The notes under the pieces: generated by a model
Database searches by the model: none
What the model saw: only the letters and a program-made list of their open reading frames with translations
What the model was told of the DNA's origin: nothing
Shown here: positions 54,579-63,226 of the stretch, piece after piece
Layout: each line of letters begins with the position of its first letter
How positions within the stretch are numbered: the stretch's first letter is position 1
Position numbers and translations under genes: made by a program
Source: Micromonospora chokoriensis
GTDB lineage: Bacteria > Actinomycetota > Actinomycetes > Mycobacteriales > Micromonosporaceae
Assembly (NCBI RefSeq): GCF_000718555.1
Contig: NZ_JOAN01000016.1
Coordinates: 62,001 to 126,000, forward strand
Length of the DNA: 64,000 nt
Direction of reading: 5' to 3'

Positions 54579-55955
54579 TCAGCGTGCTCGCCGGTTGGCG
54601 CGCAGGGCGCCCAGGAGCACGCCGGGCCGGGCCAGCGTGCGCGGGTGCTCGCGCATGGAGACGACCTCGTTGAACCGCCGCGCGGTCGTCACGTCCGTGA
54701 CGGTCGCGGCGATGATCTGCCTGCTGGCCCAGCTGGAGAGCCGGTGACCACGCGGGTAGGGCCCGTCGACGTGCGGCAACGCCAGGTCCGCCGAGGTCGA
54801 GAGCGACCAGGCGGCGTCGACCACGACCTTCTGTAGCGCGAGGAAGTGACGCGCGGGCGTCCGCAGATCCGGGCCGGAGCGCAGGTACGTCGACAGGCAG
54901 ACCGCGTGCAGGGCCGCCGCCGTCATGCCCTGCCCGTACACCGGGTTGAACGACGCGACGGCGTCACCGACGCTGACCAGACCAGCCGGGAACCGGTCGA
55001 GCGCGTGGAAGTCCCGTCGTCGGCTGTCGGCATGGTGGTAGGTCTGGACGTCGCCGAGCATCTCCTGGTCGGCGACCTCGCCGAACTCCGGCGGAAACTG
55101 CTCGCGCAGGCGGCGGACGAAGTCCTCCGCGGTACGCCCCGGACGGTCGTTGCCGTAACCGGCCATCATGGTCATCCACTGGCCATCCTCGATGGCGAAG
55201 AACGCGGCGCCGGCCACGTCCACCGCCGTCGTCGGGGTGTGCAGCGCCATCACGACCGTCGAGGCCGGGGCGACCTCCGGCCGGCGGAACAGGGCTGTCG
55301 CGTAGTTGAGATGCACGGTCATCCGCCGGGTGACCGGCCGCTCCCAGCCGGCCTGCTCCAGCCAGTCCGACAGTCGGCTGGACCGCCCCATGGCGTCCAC
55401 CACGAGGTCACCGCGCTCGACACCGGGCACCCCACCGACGTCGCAGCGGACCCCGGTGACCACGGTGCCGTCGAACACGAGGCCGGTGGCGCGGGCGGTG
55501 ACCGTCTTGACGTTGGGCAGTCGAAGCACCTGCTGGCGGATCAGGCCCTCCAGGAGCGGCCGACTGCCCGCCAGGCTGTCGGCGTCGTCGGGGACGACGA
55601 CCTTCGGGCGGCCGTCGAGGTAGTTGCGGCGAGCCTCGGGCGGCGCCTCAACCGCCCCGTGCGCCACCGCCTCGTCACGAAACCCGGGGAACAGGCGCTC
55701 CAGCTGGAGGAAGCCGCCGGGCAGCAGCGCGTGCAGCTGCGTTCCCTGGGGTACGCCGGGCCGCGCGCCGCTCACCTGCGGGTCGTCCCGGTCGATGATG
55801 ACGACGCTGTCGGCGTGGTCGGACAGCACCCGGGCGGCCAGCAGCCCGGCGACACTGCCGCCGACCACCACGGCCGTTCCCATCATCGGGGCGGCCTGGT
55901 CAGGGGGTCGAGCCGCGTTCAGCTCGGCAAAGACCCGGGACGGGGAGAGGGACAT
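54579..55955 (-). CDS. FAD-dependent monooxygenase / geranylgeranyl-reductase-like oxidoreductase
   Basis: A 458-residue flavoprotein. The N-terminal dinucleotide motif is AVVVGGSVAGLLAARVLSDH (GxGxxG variant GGSVAG), followed by VVIIDRDD; the second FAD motif is FPAGLVSVGDAVASFNPVYG with GMTAAALHA. These are the signatures of aromatic hydroxylases, squalene-epoxidase-like and tryptophan-halogenase-like enzymes; the halogenase WxWxIP motif is absent. The start at 55955 has GGAGAG upstream. It is convergent with UPF0303 and divergent from the serine hydrolase. Substrate unknown. Confidence 0.85.
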   Translation of the reverse strand: MSLSPSRVFAELNAARPPDQAAPMMGTAVVVGGSVAGLLAARVLSDHADSVVIIDRDDPQVSGARPGVPQGTQLHALLPGGFLQLERLFPGFRDEAVAHGAVEAPPEARRNYLDGRPKVVVPDDADSLAGSRPLLEGLIRQQVLRLPNVKTVTARATGLVFDGTVVTGVRCDVGGVPGVERGDLVVDAMGRSSRLSDWLEQAGWERPVTRRMTVHLNYATALFRRPEVAPASTVVMALHTPTTAVDVAGAAFFAIEDGQWMTMMAGYGNDRPGRTAEDFVRRLREQFPPEFGEVADQEMLGDVQTYHHADSRRRDFHALDRFPAGLVSVGDAVASFNPVYGQGMTAAALHAVCLSTYLRSGPDLRTPARHFLALQKVVVDAAWSLSTSADLALPHVDGPYPRGHRLSSWASRQIIAATVTDVTTARRFNEVVSMREHPRTLARPGVLLGALRANRRAR

Positions 55956-56192
55956 CGTGCTCTCCAAGGGGGTAACGAGGTGTGTGCCCTCCCCGGTGTC
56001 TGCCCGCGAGCGCGCGCGGACAGACCGGTGGACGGTCAATCGACGATGATGCCAGCCGATCGTCGCACAACCACCCGAAAGGCAACCGACAGTGTCTGCC
56101 AGATGACCATCTGTTGACCAGCGGGCTGGACGGGATCGACGTTCGGGCCGGTCGGGTGGCGCGCGTCCCGGCTGGCTGTCACGATCTCCGGC

Positions 56193-57578
56193 ATGCCCGT
56201 TGCGCGTCGTACCCTGCTCGGGGCCGGCCTGGCCGCCGCGACCTCCGCCCTCACCGGTTGTGGCGACAACGGCGCTGCGGACCCGGGCGCGGCCGGTCCC
56301 GGCGACGCGGTGACCGCGACCGACGCCGCCGGAAATCGGGTGGGGTTCGGCTCGGCGGGGAATGCCTCGTCACCGTCCGGCGCACCGAGCGCCACCGCAC
56401 CCCCGAGCGGCGGTGCCGCGCCAGCCGGCCAGGCCCGCTACGCGCAGAACGTGACCGCGCTGCTCCGCAAGCACCTGCCCGCCACGCCGCAGACCGTGCA
56501 GCACCAGGGCTTTCCCGGCGCGGTCGCGGTCGTCCTGGTCGATGGCAGGACGACTGTGCACACTGCGGTCGGGGAGGCGTTGCGCTACGGCGCGGGCCCG
56601 AAGCTGCTTCCGGCGAGCGGACGCGTCGCGATGCGTCCCGACTCGATCTTCGACCTCGCCTCGGTCACCAAGATGTACACGGCCATCCTGCTGTTGCAGC
56701 AGGTCGACAAGGGGCGTGTCGACCTCGGCGCTCCGGTACGCGACTACCTGCCCGCCTTCACCGGCACGGGCAAGGAGCGGATCACCGTCGAGATGCTGCT
56801 CACCCACACCAGCGGCCTCCCGGTCGGCGCCAAGGTCACCGGCCAGCCCGACAACGCGGCCCGGTGGAATGCCGTGCTCAGCACGCCGCTGGTCTCCGGC
56901 GCCGTGCCCGGTCAGACGTTCCGCTATTCAAGCGTGGGGCTGATGACCGCCGGCAAGATCGTCGAGAAGGTCACCGGTCAACGGCTCGACCAGGCCCTCA
57001 AGAGCAACCTCACCGGCCCGCTCGGCCTGCGCGACACCGGCTTCAACCCCAACAGTTGGTTGTCGACAAGCGCGAAGGCCGGCCGACTGGTCGCCACCGA
57101 CGCCCGCTCGTCGCGGGGCCTGCTGCGGGGCACGGTCCACGACGACGTCGCCAACCATCTCGGCGGCGTCGCCGGTCACGCCGGCATCTTCGCCACCGCC
57201 AGCGACCTCGCGGCGATCGGTCAGCTGCTCCTCGACGGGGGCACCTACCAGGGCAAACGGATCCTCGCCGCGGCGACCGTGCGCCGGATGCTCACCAACC
57301 ACAACGCCGGCAAACCCGCCATCGACCCCGAGCGCCCCAACCGGACCTCGGCGCACGGTCTCGGAGTCGTCCTCAACCAGAGCTGGTTCATGGGGAGGCT
57401 CAGCTCCGCCCGGACCTTCGGCCACACCGGGTTCGCCGGCCCCTCGCTCCTGGTCGCGCCCGACCGCAAGCTCGTCCTCGCGCTGCTCACCAACCGCGCA
57501 CACCCCAACTGGAGTTGGGCGAACCCCGATCCGGTCCGCGCCGCCGTCGGTGACCTGCTGGCCAGAGAGGTCAGCTGA
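56193..57578 (+). CDS. Secreted serine hydrolase, class C beta-lactamase/DD-peptidase-like lipoprotein
   Basis: A 461-residue exported lipoprotein. The N-terminus VARRTLLGAGLAAATSALTG precedes Cys (lipobox LTGC), and the twin Arg may indicate Tat export. The penicillin-binding fold has SxxK as SVTK (Ser157-Lys160), the second motif YSS (about Tyr245, in place of YxN) and the third HTG (about His411). This class includes EstB-type esterases, DD-peptidases and beta-lactamase-like proteins. A flexible Ala/Ser/Pro stretch links anchor and enzyme. Activity on antibiotics should not be assumed. It is divergent from the FAD monooxygenase across 237 bases that hold no gene. Confidence 0.87.
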   Translation: MPVARRTLLGAGLAAATSALTGCGDNGAADPGAAGPGDAVTATDAAGNRVGFGSAGNASSPSGAPSATAPPSGGAAPAGQARYAQNVTALLRKHLPATPQTVQHQGFPGAVAVVLVDGRTTVHTAVGEALRYGAGPKLLPASGRVAMRPDSIFDLASVTKMYTAILLLQQVDKGRVDLGAPVRDYLPAFTGTGKERITVEMLLTHTSGLPVGAKVTGQPDNAARWNAVLSTPLVSGAVPGQTFRYSSVGLMTAGKIVEKVTGQRLDQALKSNLTGPLGLRDTGFNPNSWLSTSAKAGRLVATDARSSRGLLRGTVHDDVANHLGGVAGHAGIFATASDLAAIGQLLLDGGTYQGKRILAAATVRRMLTNHNAGKPAIDPERPNRTSAHGLGVVLNQSWFMGRLSSARTFGHTGFAGPSLLVAPDRKLVLALLTNRAHPNWSWANPDPVRAAVGDLLAREVS

Positions 57579-57615
57579 CCGCCCCGCACGGGCGGCCCGG
57601 CCAGCTCAGGTCGAG

Positions 57616-57681
57616 ACGGTGGCCGGGATCCGCTCGCGCACTCGTCACACGGTGGCCGGAACTCGGTCGCGCGCTCGTCGC
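57616..57681 (-). repeat. 33-base direct duplication at the MFS gene 3' end
   Basis: 57616-57648 and 57649-57681 are near copies (starting ACGGTGGCCGG, ending CTCGTC plus two bases). The minus-strand reading gives the last codons of the MFS protein (RDRVPATV) and, past the TGA stop, a second version (RERIPATV). The duplication is 11 codons long and is followed by a stop introduced between copies. Confidence 0.75.
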
Positions 57682-58856
57682 CCGACGGCGAAGCTGACCA
57701 GCCCCAGGATCAACCCGACGACCGCCAGGACGACGCCGACCCGGGCCGGCGCGAGGTAACCGAGTCCCGCGGCGATGGCGACGCTGCCCAGGGCGGCGCC
57801 CATGCTGTTCGCGATGTTCATGGCCGACTGGTTGAGCGCCGCACCCATCAGTTGCGCGCCGGGGGCGACGGTGATCAGGCGTGCCTGCAGGACCGGACCG
57901 AGATAGAGGCTGGTCGCGCCGACCAGGAACGCGCCCACGAACAGGCCGACACGGGTCGACGCCACGAGGCTGAACACGGCGATGCTCACGATCATCGCCA
58001 CGAACCCGATGACCATGCTCCGCTGCAGGTCACGGTCCGCCAGCCAGCCACCCAGGGCGTTGCCGACGGTCATCCCGAGACCCACCGCGACCAGCGCCCA
58101 CGGCACCGTCGCGGCGGAGAGGCCGGCGACATCGGTGGTGACCGGCGCGATGTAGGTGTCCACCGCGAAGAACCCCGCGAAGCCGACCGCGCCGGTCGCG
58201 GCGACCAGCCAGACCTGCGAGGTCCGCAGCGCCCTCAACTCGGCCGCCGGCGAGCCGTCGACCGCCGCGGCGACCTCCGGGACGACCGCCAGCACCGCCA
58301 GCAGGGTGAGCACGAAGACCCCGGCGATGACCAGGTACGCGACCCGCCAGCCGGCTGCCTGCCCGAGCCGCGTGATGAGGGGTACGCCGACCACGTTGCT
58401 CACGGTCAGCCCGCCGAGCACGGTGGCGAAACCCCGGGCCTCGTTACCGGGGCCCATCAGGGTCGCCGCGAGCAGACCGGCCGCGCCGAAGTACGCGCCG
58501 TGCGGCAGCGCCGCCACGAACCGGGCCACCAGCACCAGGTCGAAGGTGGGGGCGATCGCGGATGCGACTGTGCCGACGGCGAAGAGCACCAGCAGCCCGA
58601 GTACGAGCTTCTTGCGGGGCAGGCGCGCGCTCAGTGCGGCGATCAGGGGTGCGCCGACGACCACGCCGAGCGCGTACGCGGTGATCATCCAGCCCGCGCG
58701 GGCGACCGCGTCTGACGACGACTGCGCGTAGTCCTGCGGGAGCAGACCGCGGGCGATGTCGGGCAGCAGCCCCATCGCCACGAACTCGGTCAGGCCGATC
58801 GCGACGCCACCCAGTGCCAGCGCCACCAGCGCCGCTATCCGTCGACCTCTGCTCAT
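57645..58856 (-). CDS. MFS efflux transporter (AraJ/Bcr-like)
   Basis: A 403-residue 12-helix major facilitator, DHA1 branch. Motif A in the loop between helices 2 and 3 is APLIAALSARLPRKKLVLG; motif C-like VSNVVGVPLITRLGQAAGWR lies at helix 5, the antiporter signature. The group includes arabinose-efflux-like AraJ and drug exporters. The ATG at 58856 (MSRGRRIAAL) is chosen over a GTG 9 bases earlier because GGTG lies upstream at good spacing. It is divergent from the ROK regulator with 50 bases between, and its C-terminus has a 33-base duplication. Confidence 0.88.
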   Translation of the reverse strand: MSRGRRIAALVALALGGVAIGLTEFVAMGLLPDIARGLLPQDYAQSSSDAVARAGWMITAYALGVVVGAPLIAALSARLPRKKLVLGLLVLFAVGTVASAIAPTFDLVLVARFVAALPHGAYFGAAGLLAATLMGPGNEARGFATVLGGLTVSNVVGVPLITRLGQAAGWRVAYLVIAGVFVLTLLAVLAVVPEVAAAVDGSPAAELRALRTSQVWLVAATGAVGFAGFFAVDTYIAPVTTDVAGLSAATVPWALVAVGLGMTVGNALGGWLADRDLQRSMVIGFVAMIVSIAVFSLVASTRVGLFVGAFLVGATSLYLGPVLQARLITVAPGAQLMGAALNQSAMNIANSMGAALGSVAIAAGLGYLAPARVGVVLAVVGLILGLVSFAVGRRARDRVPATV

Positions 58857-58874
58857 CTCGATCACCGAAAAAAT

Positions 58875-58894
58875 TTAGCAACAGCGTTGCGTAA
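58875..58894. promoter_or_regulatory. Operator dyad between MFS and ROK genes
   Basis: TTAGCAACAGCGTTGCGTAA contains the perfect arms GCAAC and GTTGC around AGC, with TTA and TAA flanks. It fills the centre of the 50-base divergent gap, so a bound regulator would block both promoters. The adjacent ROK protein is the natural candidate. Confidence 0.6.
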
Positions 58895-58906
58895 TAGGGT
58901 GGTGAG

Positions 58907-60001
58907 ATGACTCGCGTCACTGCCGACGTCAGCTTCCTGCGCGGCTACAACGAGGCACTGGTCATGGCGGTGGGGCGTACCGCCCGGACGTTCGAGCGCT
59001 CGACCGTGGTCGAGGCCACCGGCCTGACCCCGCAGGCGGTCTCCAAGGTCATCGCCCGGCTGACCACCGACGGCCTGATCCGTTCCGCCGGCGTCCGGCG
59101 TCCGGGCATCGGCAAGCCCGCGGTCGTCTACGAACTCGTCGCGGACAGCCGGTACGCGATCGGCGCCCACGTGGCCCGGCGCACGCTGCGGCTGGTCCTG
59201 GTCGACCTGGCCGGCACCGTGCACCACTCGACGGTCCGGCCGCTGCCCCGCGACTTCACTCCGGAGCAGCTCCTCGACGCCCTGAGCGTCGGCATCGACG
59301 CGATGGCTGGCATCGGTGACCTGCGGGGCCGGCTCACCGGGCTGGGCATCGGCATGATCGGCCCACTCGACCACGCCAACGGCCTGGTCCGCGACGCGCA
59401 CGGCCTGCGGCACTGGCACGACGTAGCGCTGCGCGAGATTGCCGAGAAACACCTTGGCCTCCCCGTCCACCTGGACAAGGACGTCACCGCGGGGATCACC
59501 GCCGAGGCCTGGCGGCACGGCGCGACGTTCGGCGACGCGGCCCTCATCATGGTCGAGTCCGGCATCGGCGGCGGCTTCTGGCTGGGCGGCGCGGCCCACC
59601 GTGGCGCGCACACCAACGCGGGCGAATTCGGCCACACGGTCGTCGACCTGAACGGGCCGCGCTGCGTCTGCGGTCGCCACGGGTGCCTGGAGATCGTGCA
59701 CCACCACGCCATCGAGGCCGGGGACATCGCGTACGCCGCCCGCGTGCTGGCCGTGGGCGTCGTCAACCTGCTCCAGACCCTCGACCTCGCCCACGTGGTG
59801 CTGACCGGCGCGGACCTCCTCCAACACCCGCAGACCTATCTCGCTGCGGTCACCGAGGCCGTCGAGGCGGACGCGCGACGCGCGGGCTGGCTCAGCACGA
59901 GGGTCGCCCTGTCCAGCCTCGGCGCGGACGTGATCGCCGCGGGCGCCGCCATGCAGGTCCTCGACCAGCACTACGGCATCCCGGAGCTCGCCCCGATCTG
60001 A
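58907..60001 (+). CDS. ROK-family transcriptional regulator
   Basis: A 364-residue regulator with an N-terminal winged helix (about 5-75; TVVEATGLTPQAVSKVIARL, TTDGLIRSAG) and a ROK sugar-kinase-like domain. The ATPase-type DLAGTV, the sugar-site GIGMIGPLD and the zinc motif CVCGRHGCLEIVHHHAIEAG (about 253) are present. The ROK EFGH motif (GEFGHTVVDLNGPRC) carries the His normally involved in zinc binding. Enzymatic kinase activity is unlikely for a winged-helix ROK. GGTGAG precedes the ATG. It is divergent from the MFS exporter and probably controls it. Confidence 0.9.
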   Translation: MTRVTADVSFLRGYNEALVMAVGRTARTFERSTVVEATGLTPQAVSKVIARLTTDGLIRSAGVRRPGIGKPAVVYELVADSRYAIGAHVARRTLRLVLVDLAGTVHHSTVRPLPRDFTPEQLLDALSVGIDAMAGIGDLRGRLTGLGIGMIGPLDHANGLVRDAHGLRHWHDVALREIAEKHLGLPVHLDKDVTAGITAEAWRHGATFGDAALIMVESGIGGGFWLGGAAHRGAHTNAGEFGHTVVDLNGPRCVCGRHGCLEIVHHHAIEAGDIAYAARVLAVGVVNLLQTLDLAHVVLTGADLLQHPQTYLAAVTEAVEADARRAGWLSTRVALSSLGADVIAAGAAMQVLDQHYGIPELAPI

Positions 60002-60049
60002 CCGCCGACGCGCGCCGGCCAGCCCTCGGCGGGCTGGAACTGCGCGTCG

Positions 60050-60433
60050 TCAGGTGGTCAGGGCGTCGGCGTTCGTTCGGGTGCAACCGCTGGCCGGGCT
60101 CTCGCTGAACGCGATGACCGCGTCGAGCCGCTCGCGCGCCTGCCGGAGTTGGGTGATCTGCTGATCGATGCGGTCGCGTTCGGCGCGGAGCATGGCCCGT
60201 GACTGCGGTGTGTTGACCTTCGCGTCGACGCAGGGCAGCAGGTCCAGGATGGTCCGGCTGGACAGGCCAGCGGCGTACAGCATCTGGATCAGGTGCACCC
60301 GGTCGACCGCGCTGTCGAGGTAGTGGCGTTGACCGCCGCTGCTGCGGGCGGCAGTCAGGAGATCCTGCTCCTCGTAGTAGCGCAGGGCTCGCACCGACAC
60401 CCCGGTCTTCGTGGCGAGTTCCCCGATCCGCAT
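60050..60433 (-). CDS. MerR-family transcriptional regulator
   Basis: A 127-residue MerR protein: helix-turn-helix RIGELATKTGVSVRALRYYE, wing SSGGQRHYLDSAVDRVHLIQ, and a dimerisation helix (RAERDRIDQQITQLRQARER). The short C-terminal part has one Cys in SPASGCTRT, so it may be a redox- or ligand-light sensor rather than a metal sensor. The start at 60433 (MRIGEL) is standard; a 10-residue extension is unlikely. It is divergent from the SDR gene, with a long-spacer dyad promoter between. Confidence 0.9.
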   Translation of the reverse strand: MRIGELATKTGVSVRALRYYEEQDLLTAARSSGGQRHYLDSAVDRVHLIQMLYAAGLSSRTILDLLPCVDAKVNTPQSRAMLRAERDRIDQQITQLRQARERLDAVIAFSESPASGCTRTNADALTT

Positions 60434-60469
60434 GGCCCTCCCCCAACCGGTGACACCTGTCACACGACC

Positions 60470-60501
60470 TTGTCCCTCACGTGGACGTCAGGTTTTAGCG
60501 T
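60470..60501 (+). promoter_or_regulatory. MerR-type long-spacer promoter of the SDR gene
   Basis: TTGTCC (60470-60475), a 20-base spacer and TAGCGT (60496-60501) enclose the inverted repeat CCTCACGT-GG-ACGTCAGG (7 of 8 pairs). A stretched spacer of 19-20 bases with a dyad inside is the known MerR-activated promoter architecture. Confidence 0.65.
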
Positions 60502-60544
60502 AACTCGCGTACGGCTCGTCCCTGAAACCTGCCAGGAGGCAATC

Positions 60545-61249
60545 ATGCAGATCTCCGGTTCGATCGCTCTGGTCACCGGCGCCAACCGCGGCATCGGCCG
60601 ACACTTCGCCGGACAACTGTTGGAGCGCGGTGCGGCCAAGGTGTACGCCACGGCCCGCACCCCGGAGCGGATCGACATCCCCGGCGTCGAGACGCTCCGG
60701 TTGGACATCACCGACCCGCGATCCGTCGAGGAGGCGGCGGCCGTCGCGTCCGACGTCACCCTGCTGGTCAACAACGCCGGGATCTCCACCTTCACCAACC
60801 TCGTCACGGGTGACCTCGGCAAGATCCGGTCCGAGCTGGACACGCACTTCTACGGCACCCTGAGCATGGTCCGGGCGTTCGCGCCGGTGCTCGGCGCGAA
60901 CGGCGGCGGGACGATCCTCAACGTCCTGTCGGCGATGTCGTGGTTCTCCTACGACGGGGCCAACGCCTACGGCGTGGCGAAGGCAGCCGAGTGGAGCCTT
61001 ACCAACGGGATCCGACTGGAACTCGCCGGCCAGGGAACCCTCGTGACCGGCCTGCACCTGGGCAGCGCCGACACCGACATGTCGGCCGGGTACGACGGCG
61101 ACAAGATCGACCCCGCCGACGTCGTGCGCGCCGCACTGGACGGCATCGAGGCCGGCCGGATCGAGGTCGTCGCCGACGAGTGGAGCGCATACGTCAAGGC
61201 GTCCCTGGCCAACGACCCGAGCGCCTTCTACGCCGCGACGGCGCGGTGA
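60545..61249 (+). CDS. SDR-family oxidoreductase
   Basis: A 234-residue classical short-chain dehydrogenase. The cofactor loop is VTGANRGIGRHFAGQLLERG, followed by the RLDITD acidic motif, LLVNNAGIST, and the catalytic triad Ser in LSAMSWFS and Tyr-x3-Lys in AYGVAKAAEW. The Arg-rich patch near YATARTPERI suggests NADP(H) preference. The start at 60545 follows CAGGAGG; upstream frame 60293 overlaps the MerR promoter. It is divergent from MerR and likely its target. Substrate unknown. Confidence 0.9.
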   Translation: MQISGSIALVTGANRGIGRHFAGQLLERGAAKVYATARTPERIDIPGVETLRLDITDPRSVEEAAAVASDVTLLVNNAGISTFTNLVTGDLGKIRSELDTHFYGTLSMVRAFAPVLGANGGGTILNVLSAMSWFSYDGANAYGVAKAAEWSLTNGIRLELAGQGTLVTGLHLGSADTDMSAGYDGDKIDPADVVRAALDGIEAGRIEVVADEWSAYVKASLANDPSAFYAATAR

Positions 61250-61250
61250 C

Positions 61251-61703
61251 TCACTGACAGACGCGCCACTGGCCGCCCTCCTTGACCAGCGCCATCCCCT
61301 GCGTGAACCTCGCACCGGTGGCTTCCTGGACCGCCTCGACCTGGGCGGTCCCGGTGACCCGCCCGTTGTAGTTGTTGACGTTCACGCCGGTGATCTCATA
61401 ACTGCTGATCTTCAACTGCGCGGCCTGGATCCGGGTGAAGTCCTCCTGGGTCATGGTGTCGCGCACCCGGTCGCACAGCCGCCCGTACGCGCCCGGGTAG
61501 TTGCCGGCCTGCACGTCGTCGAGGTACGCCGTCGCGGCCGCCCGGGCCGGTTCGACGGCGTCCTTGACGGTGCGGTAGAGCCACAACCCGACGCCGGCAC
61601 CAACCACGCAGCAGACCGCCAGCAAGGCGCTGACGACGATCAGGACCGTACGAATCGTCCGGTGGGGTTTCGGGCTGGGAACCATTATCGGCTCGTACGT
61701 CAT
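61251..61703 (-). CDS. Small membrane protein with extracellular alpha/beta domain
   Basis: A 150-residue protein with a short N-terminal cytoplasmic stretch (PSPKPHRTIRT), a hydrophobic helix (VLIVVSALLAVCCVVGAGVG) and an extracellular domain of about 100 residues (AATAYLDDVQAGNYPGAYGR, LCDRVRDTMTQEDFTRIQ). The domain resembles DUF4878/NTF2-like lumazine-binding folds common in actinobacterial secreted proteins. Function unknown. The start at 61703 is chosen because the transmembrane helix then begins at residue about 20. It ends one base after the SDR stop. Confidence 0.7.
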   Translation of the reverse strand: MTYEPIMVPSPKPHRTIRTVLIVVSALLAVCCVVGAGVGLWLYRTVKDAVEPARAAATAYLDDVQAGNYPGAYGRLCDRVRDTMTQEDFTRIQAAQLKISSYEITGVNVNNYNGRVTGTAQVEAVQEATGARFTQGMALVKEGGQWRVCQ

Positions 61704-61758
61704 GGCCCGGAGGGTAGGGAGGTCGGGCAAGCGGTAGAGACTCCCGAAGCCCGGTGGT

Positions 61759-63030
61759 TCAGCTTCCGGCAGCGACCGGACCCGGTGTCGGCGCGCCGCC
61801 GACGACCGCACGCGCGGGCGGCGCCGACTTCGGAGCCGGTCGAAGATCCGCCGGTACGGGCAGTGCGCTGCCCTTGACGAACTGGGCCCAACTGGTGTTC
61901 CAGGCCGTCCAGCCGTTGCCCGCCTGGAGCCGGACCTCGGTGCCGGTAAAGGTGACCAGGTCGCCTACCTGGGTGACGCCCATCAGCCAGTCGGCGTTGG
62001 CCGCCGAGATGTTCGTGCAGCCGTGCGAGACGTTGCGGTGTCCCTGATCCGACACCGACCAGGGTGCCCCGTGGATGAACTCGCCGCCCCAGGTGAGTCG
62101 CTGCGCGTCCTCGACGTTCACCACGTAGCCGCCGTTCGGCTCGCCGCGCGTGTCGAACGTGGTGTACTGGTGCTTCTCCATGATCACCATCTTGCCGCTG
62201 GACGTCGGTGTGCTCGGCTTGCCGAGGCTGACCGGGATCTTGCGGATCAGCTTGCCGTCGCGCAGCACGCGCATCTGCTTGGTGGCGTTGTCGACCTCAA
62301 GCGCCACCTGCCGCCCGATCCTGGACGTCGCGGTGCGGTCGGCGTCACCGACCTGGCCCGCCCCGATCGGCAGACCCTCCAGGCCGGCCCGGACGCTGAT
62401 GGTCGTGCCAGGCCGCCAGAAGTCGGGAGCCCGGTAGTAGACCTGACTGCCGTCGTCCACCCAGGACCAGGCCCCCGGCTGGGGTGGGCTCGTCGTGACG
62501 AACAGCCGACGCTGCACATCCGCACGGGCTGCCCTGGGGATGGGCGGATCGAAGCCGATGGTCACCGGCATGGCCGTGCCGTAGGTCCGCTTGTCGCCGA
62601 AGTACAGGGTGCTGGTCACCTGCGGCTTCGTCGACATCGCCATGGTGGTGAAGGTCGCGGTGCGGGTGGTGGTCCCCCCGGCGTCGCCGGTGGCGGTCAC
62701 CTGCGCGGTGTACGTGCGCTGCGGCCGCAACGGCGCGGCCGGCACCCAGGCCGACCCGTCCTCGCGGGGCTCCACCCTGACCAGAGCACCGGTGTCGTCG
62801 ACGAGGCGTACGGCGGTGATCTTGCCGCCCGTGACGAGCGGCACGACCTCGGCGCTGAGCGGCACGTTCCGGGACAGGTCGGCGGGTGTGAGGGTCAACT
62901 CCGGCGATGGCACCACCACCCGATCGGGGGGCCGCGCGGCGGGCTTCCGCTCGGTGGTGCACCCGCCGAGGACCAGGGGTGTCGCCGCGACGGTCACCGC
63001 CACGAGTGCCAATCGCCTTCGTAACCGCAT
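61759..63030 (-). CDS. L,D-transpeptidase lipoprotein with Ig-like domains
   Basis: A 423-residue cell-wall enzyme that makes 3-3 peptidoglycan cross-links. The signal peptide ends in the lipobox LVLGGC; two Ig-like domains (about 40-250) precede the YkuD/Ldt catalytic domain (about 250-385) with HGAPWSVSDQGHRNVSHGCT, matching the HX14-17SHGC active site (Cys about 338). A Pro-rich tail (about 390-423) follows. The architecture equals mycobacterial LdtA/B-type proteins, and such enzymes can be inhibited by carbapenems. The start at 63030 is used; an upstream frame to 63597 is not supported. Confidence 0.92.
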   Translation of the reverse strand: MRLRRRLALVAVTVAATPLVLGGCTTERKPAARPPDRVVVPSPELTLTPADLSRNVPLSAEVVPLVTGGKITAVRLVDDTGALVRVEPREDGSAWVPAAPLRPQRTYTAQVTATGDAGGTTTRTATFTTMAMSTKPQVTSTLYFGDKRTYGTAMPVTIGFDPPIPRAARADVQRRLFVTTSPPQPGAWSWVDDGSQVYYRAPDFWRPGTTISVRAGLEGLPIGAGQVGDADRTATSRIGRQVALEVDNATKQMRVLRDGKLIRKIPVSLGKPSTPTSSGKMVIMEKHQYTTFDTRGEPNGGYVVNVEDAQRLTWGGEFIHGAPWSVSDQGHRNVSHGCTNISAANADWLMGVTQVGDLVTFTGTEVRLQAGNGWTAWNTSWAQFVKGSALPVPADLRPAPKSAPPARAVVGGAPTPGPVAAGS

Positions 63031-63226
63031 CCAACGTCCCCCGGCTCCCGTGTGCTCCGTGGCGGCAATTCTCTCCACGTCGGCGACGCCCTGCGCTGTT
63101 TCCCGGAAAACACGAACCCAAGGGGGGAACGTTCGGCACGACGCGCGCCGCAGGTCCGTCGGTTGCGCCTCCCTTTCGTGACCGTCGGGGCATCGAAGCG
63201 TGACGCTGCAGTGGAAAGCTGCGGAC

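Noticed and set aside
56193-57578. A beta-lactamase resistance gene
   Set aside because: The SxxK and HTG motifs define only the general serine-hydrolase fold, and YSS replaces YxN; the same fold includes esterases and DD-peptidases.
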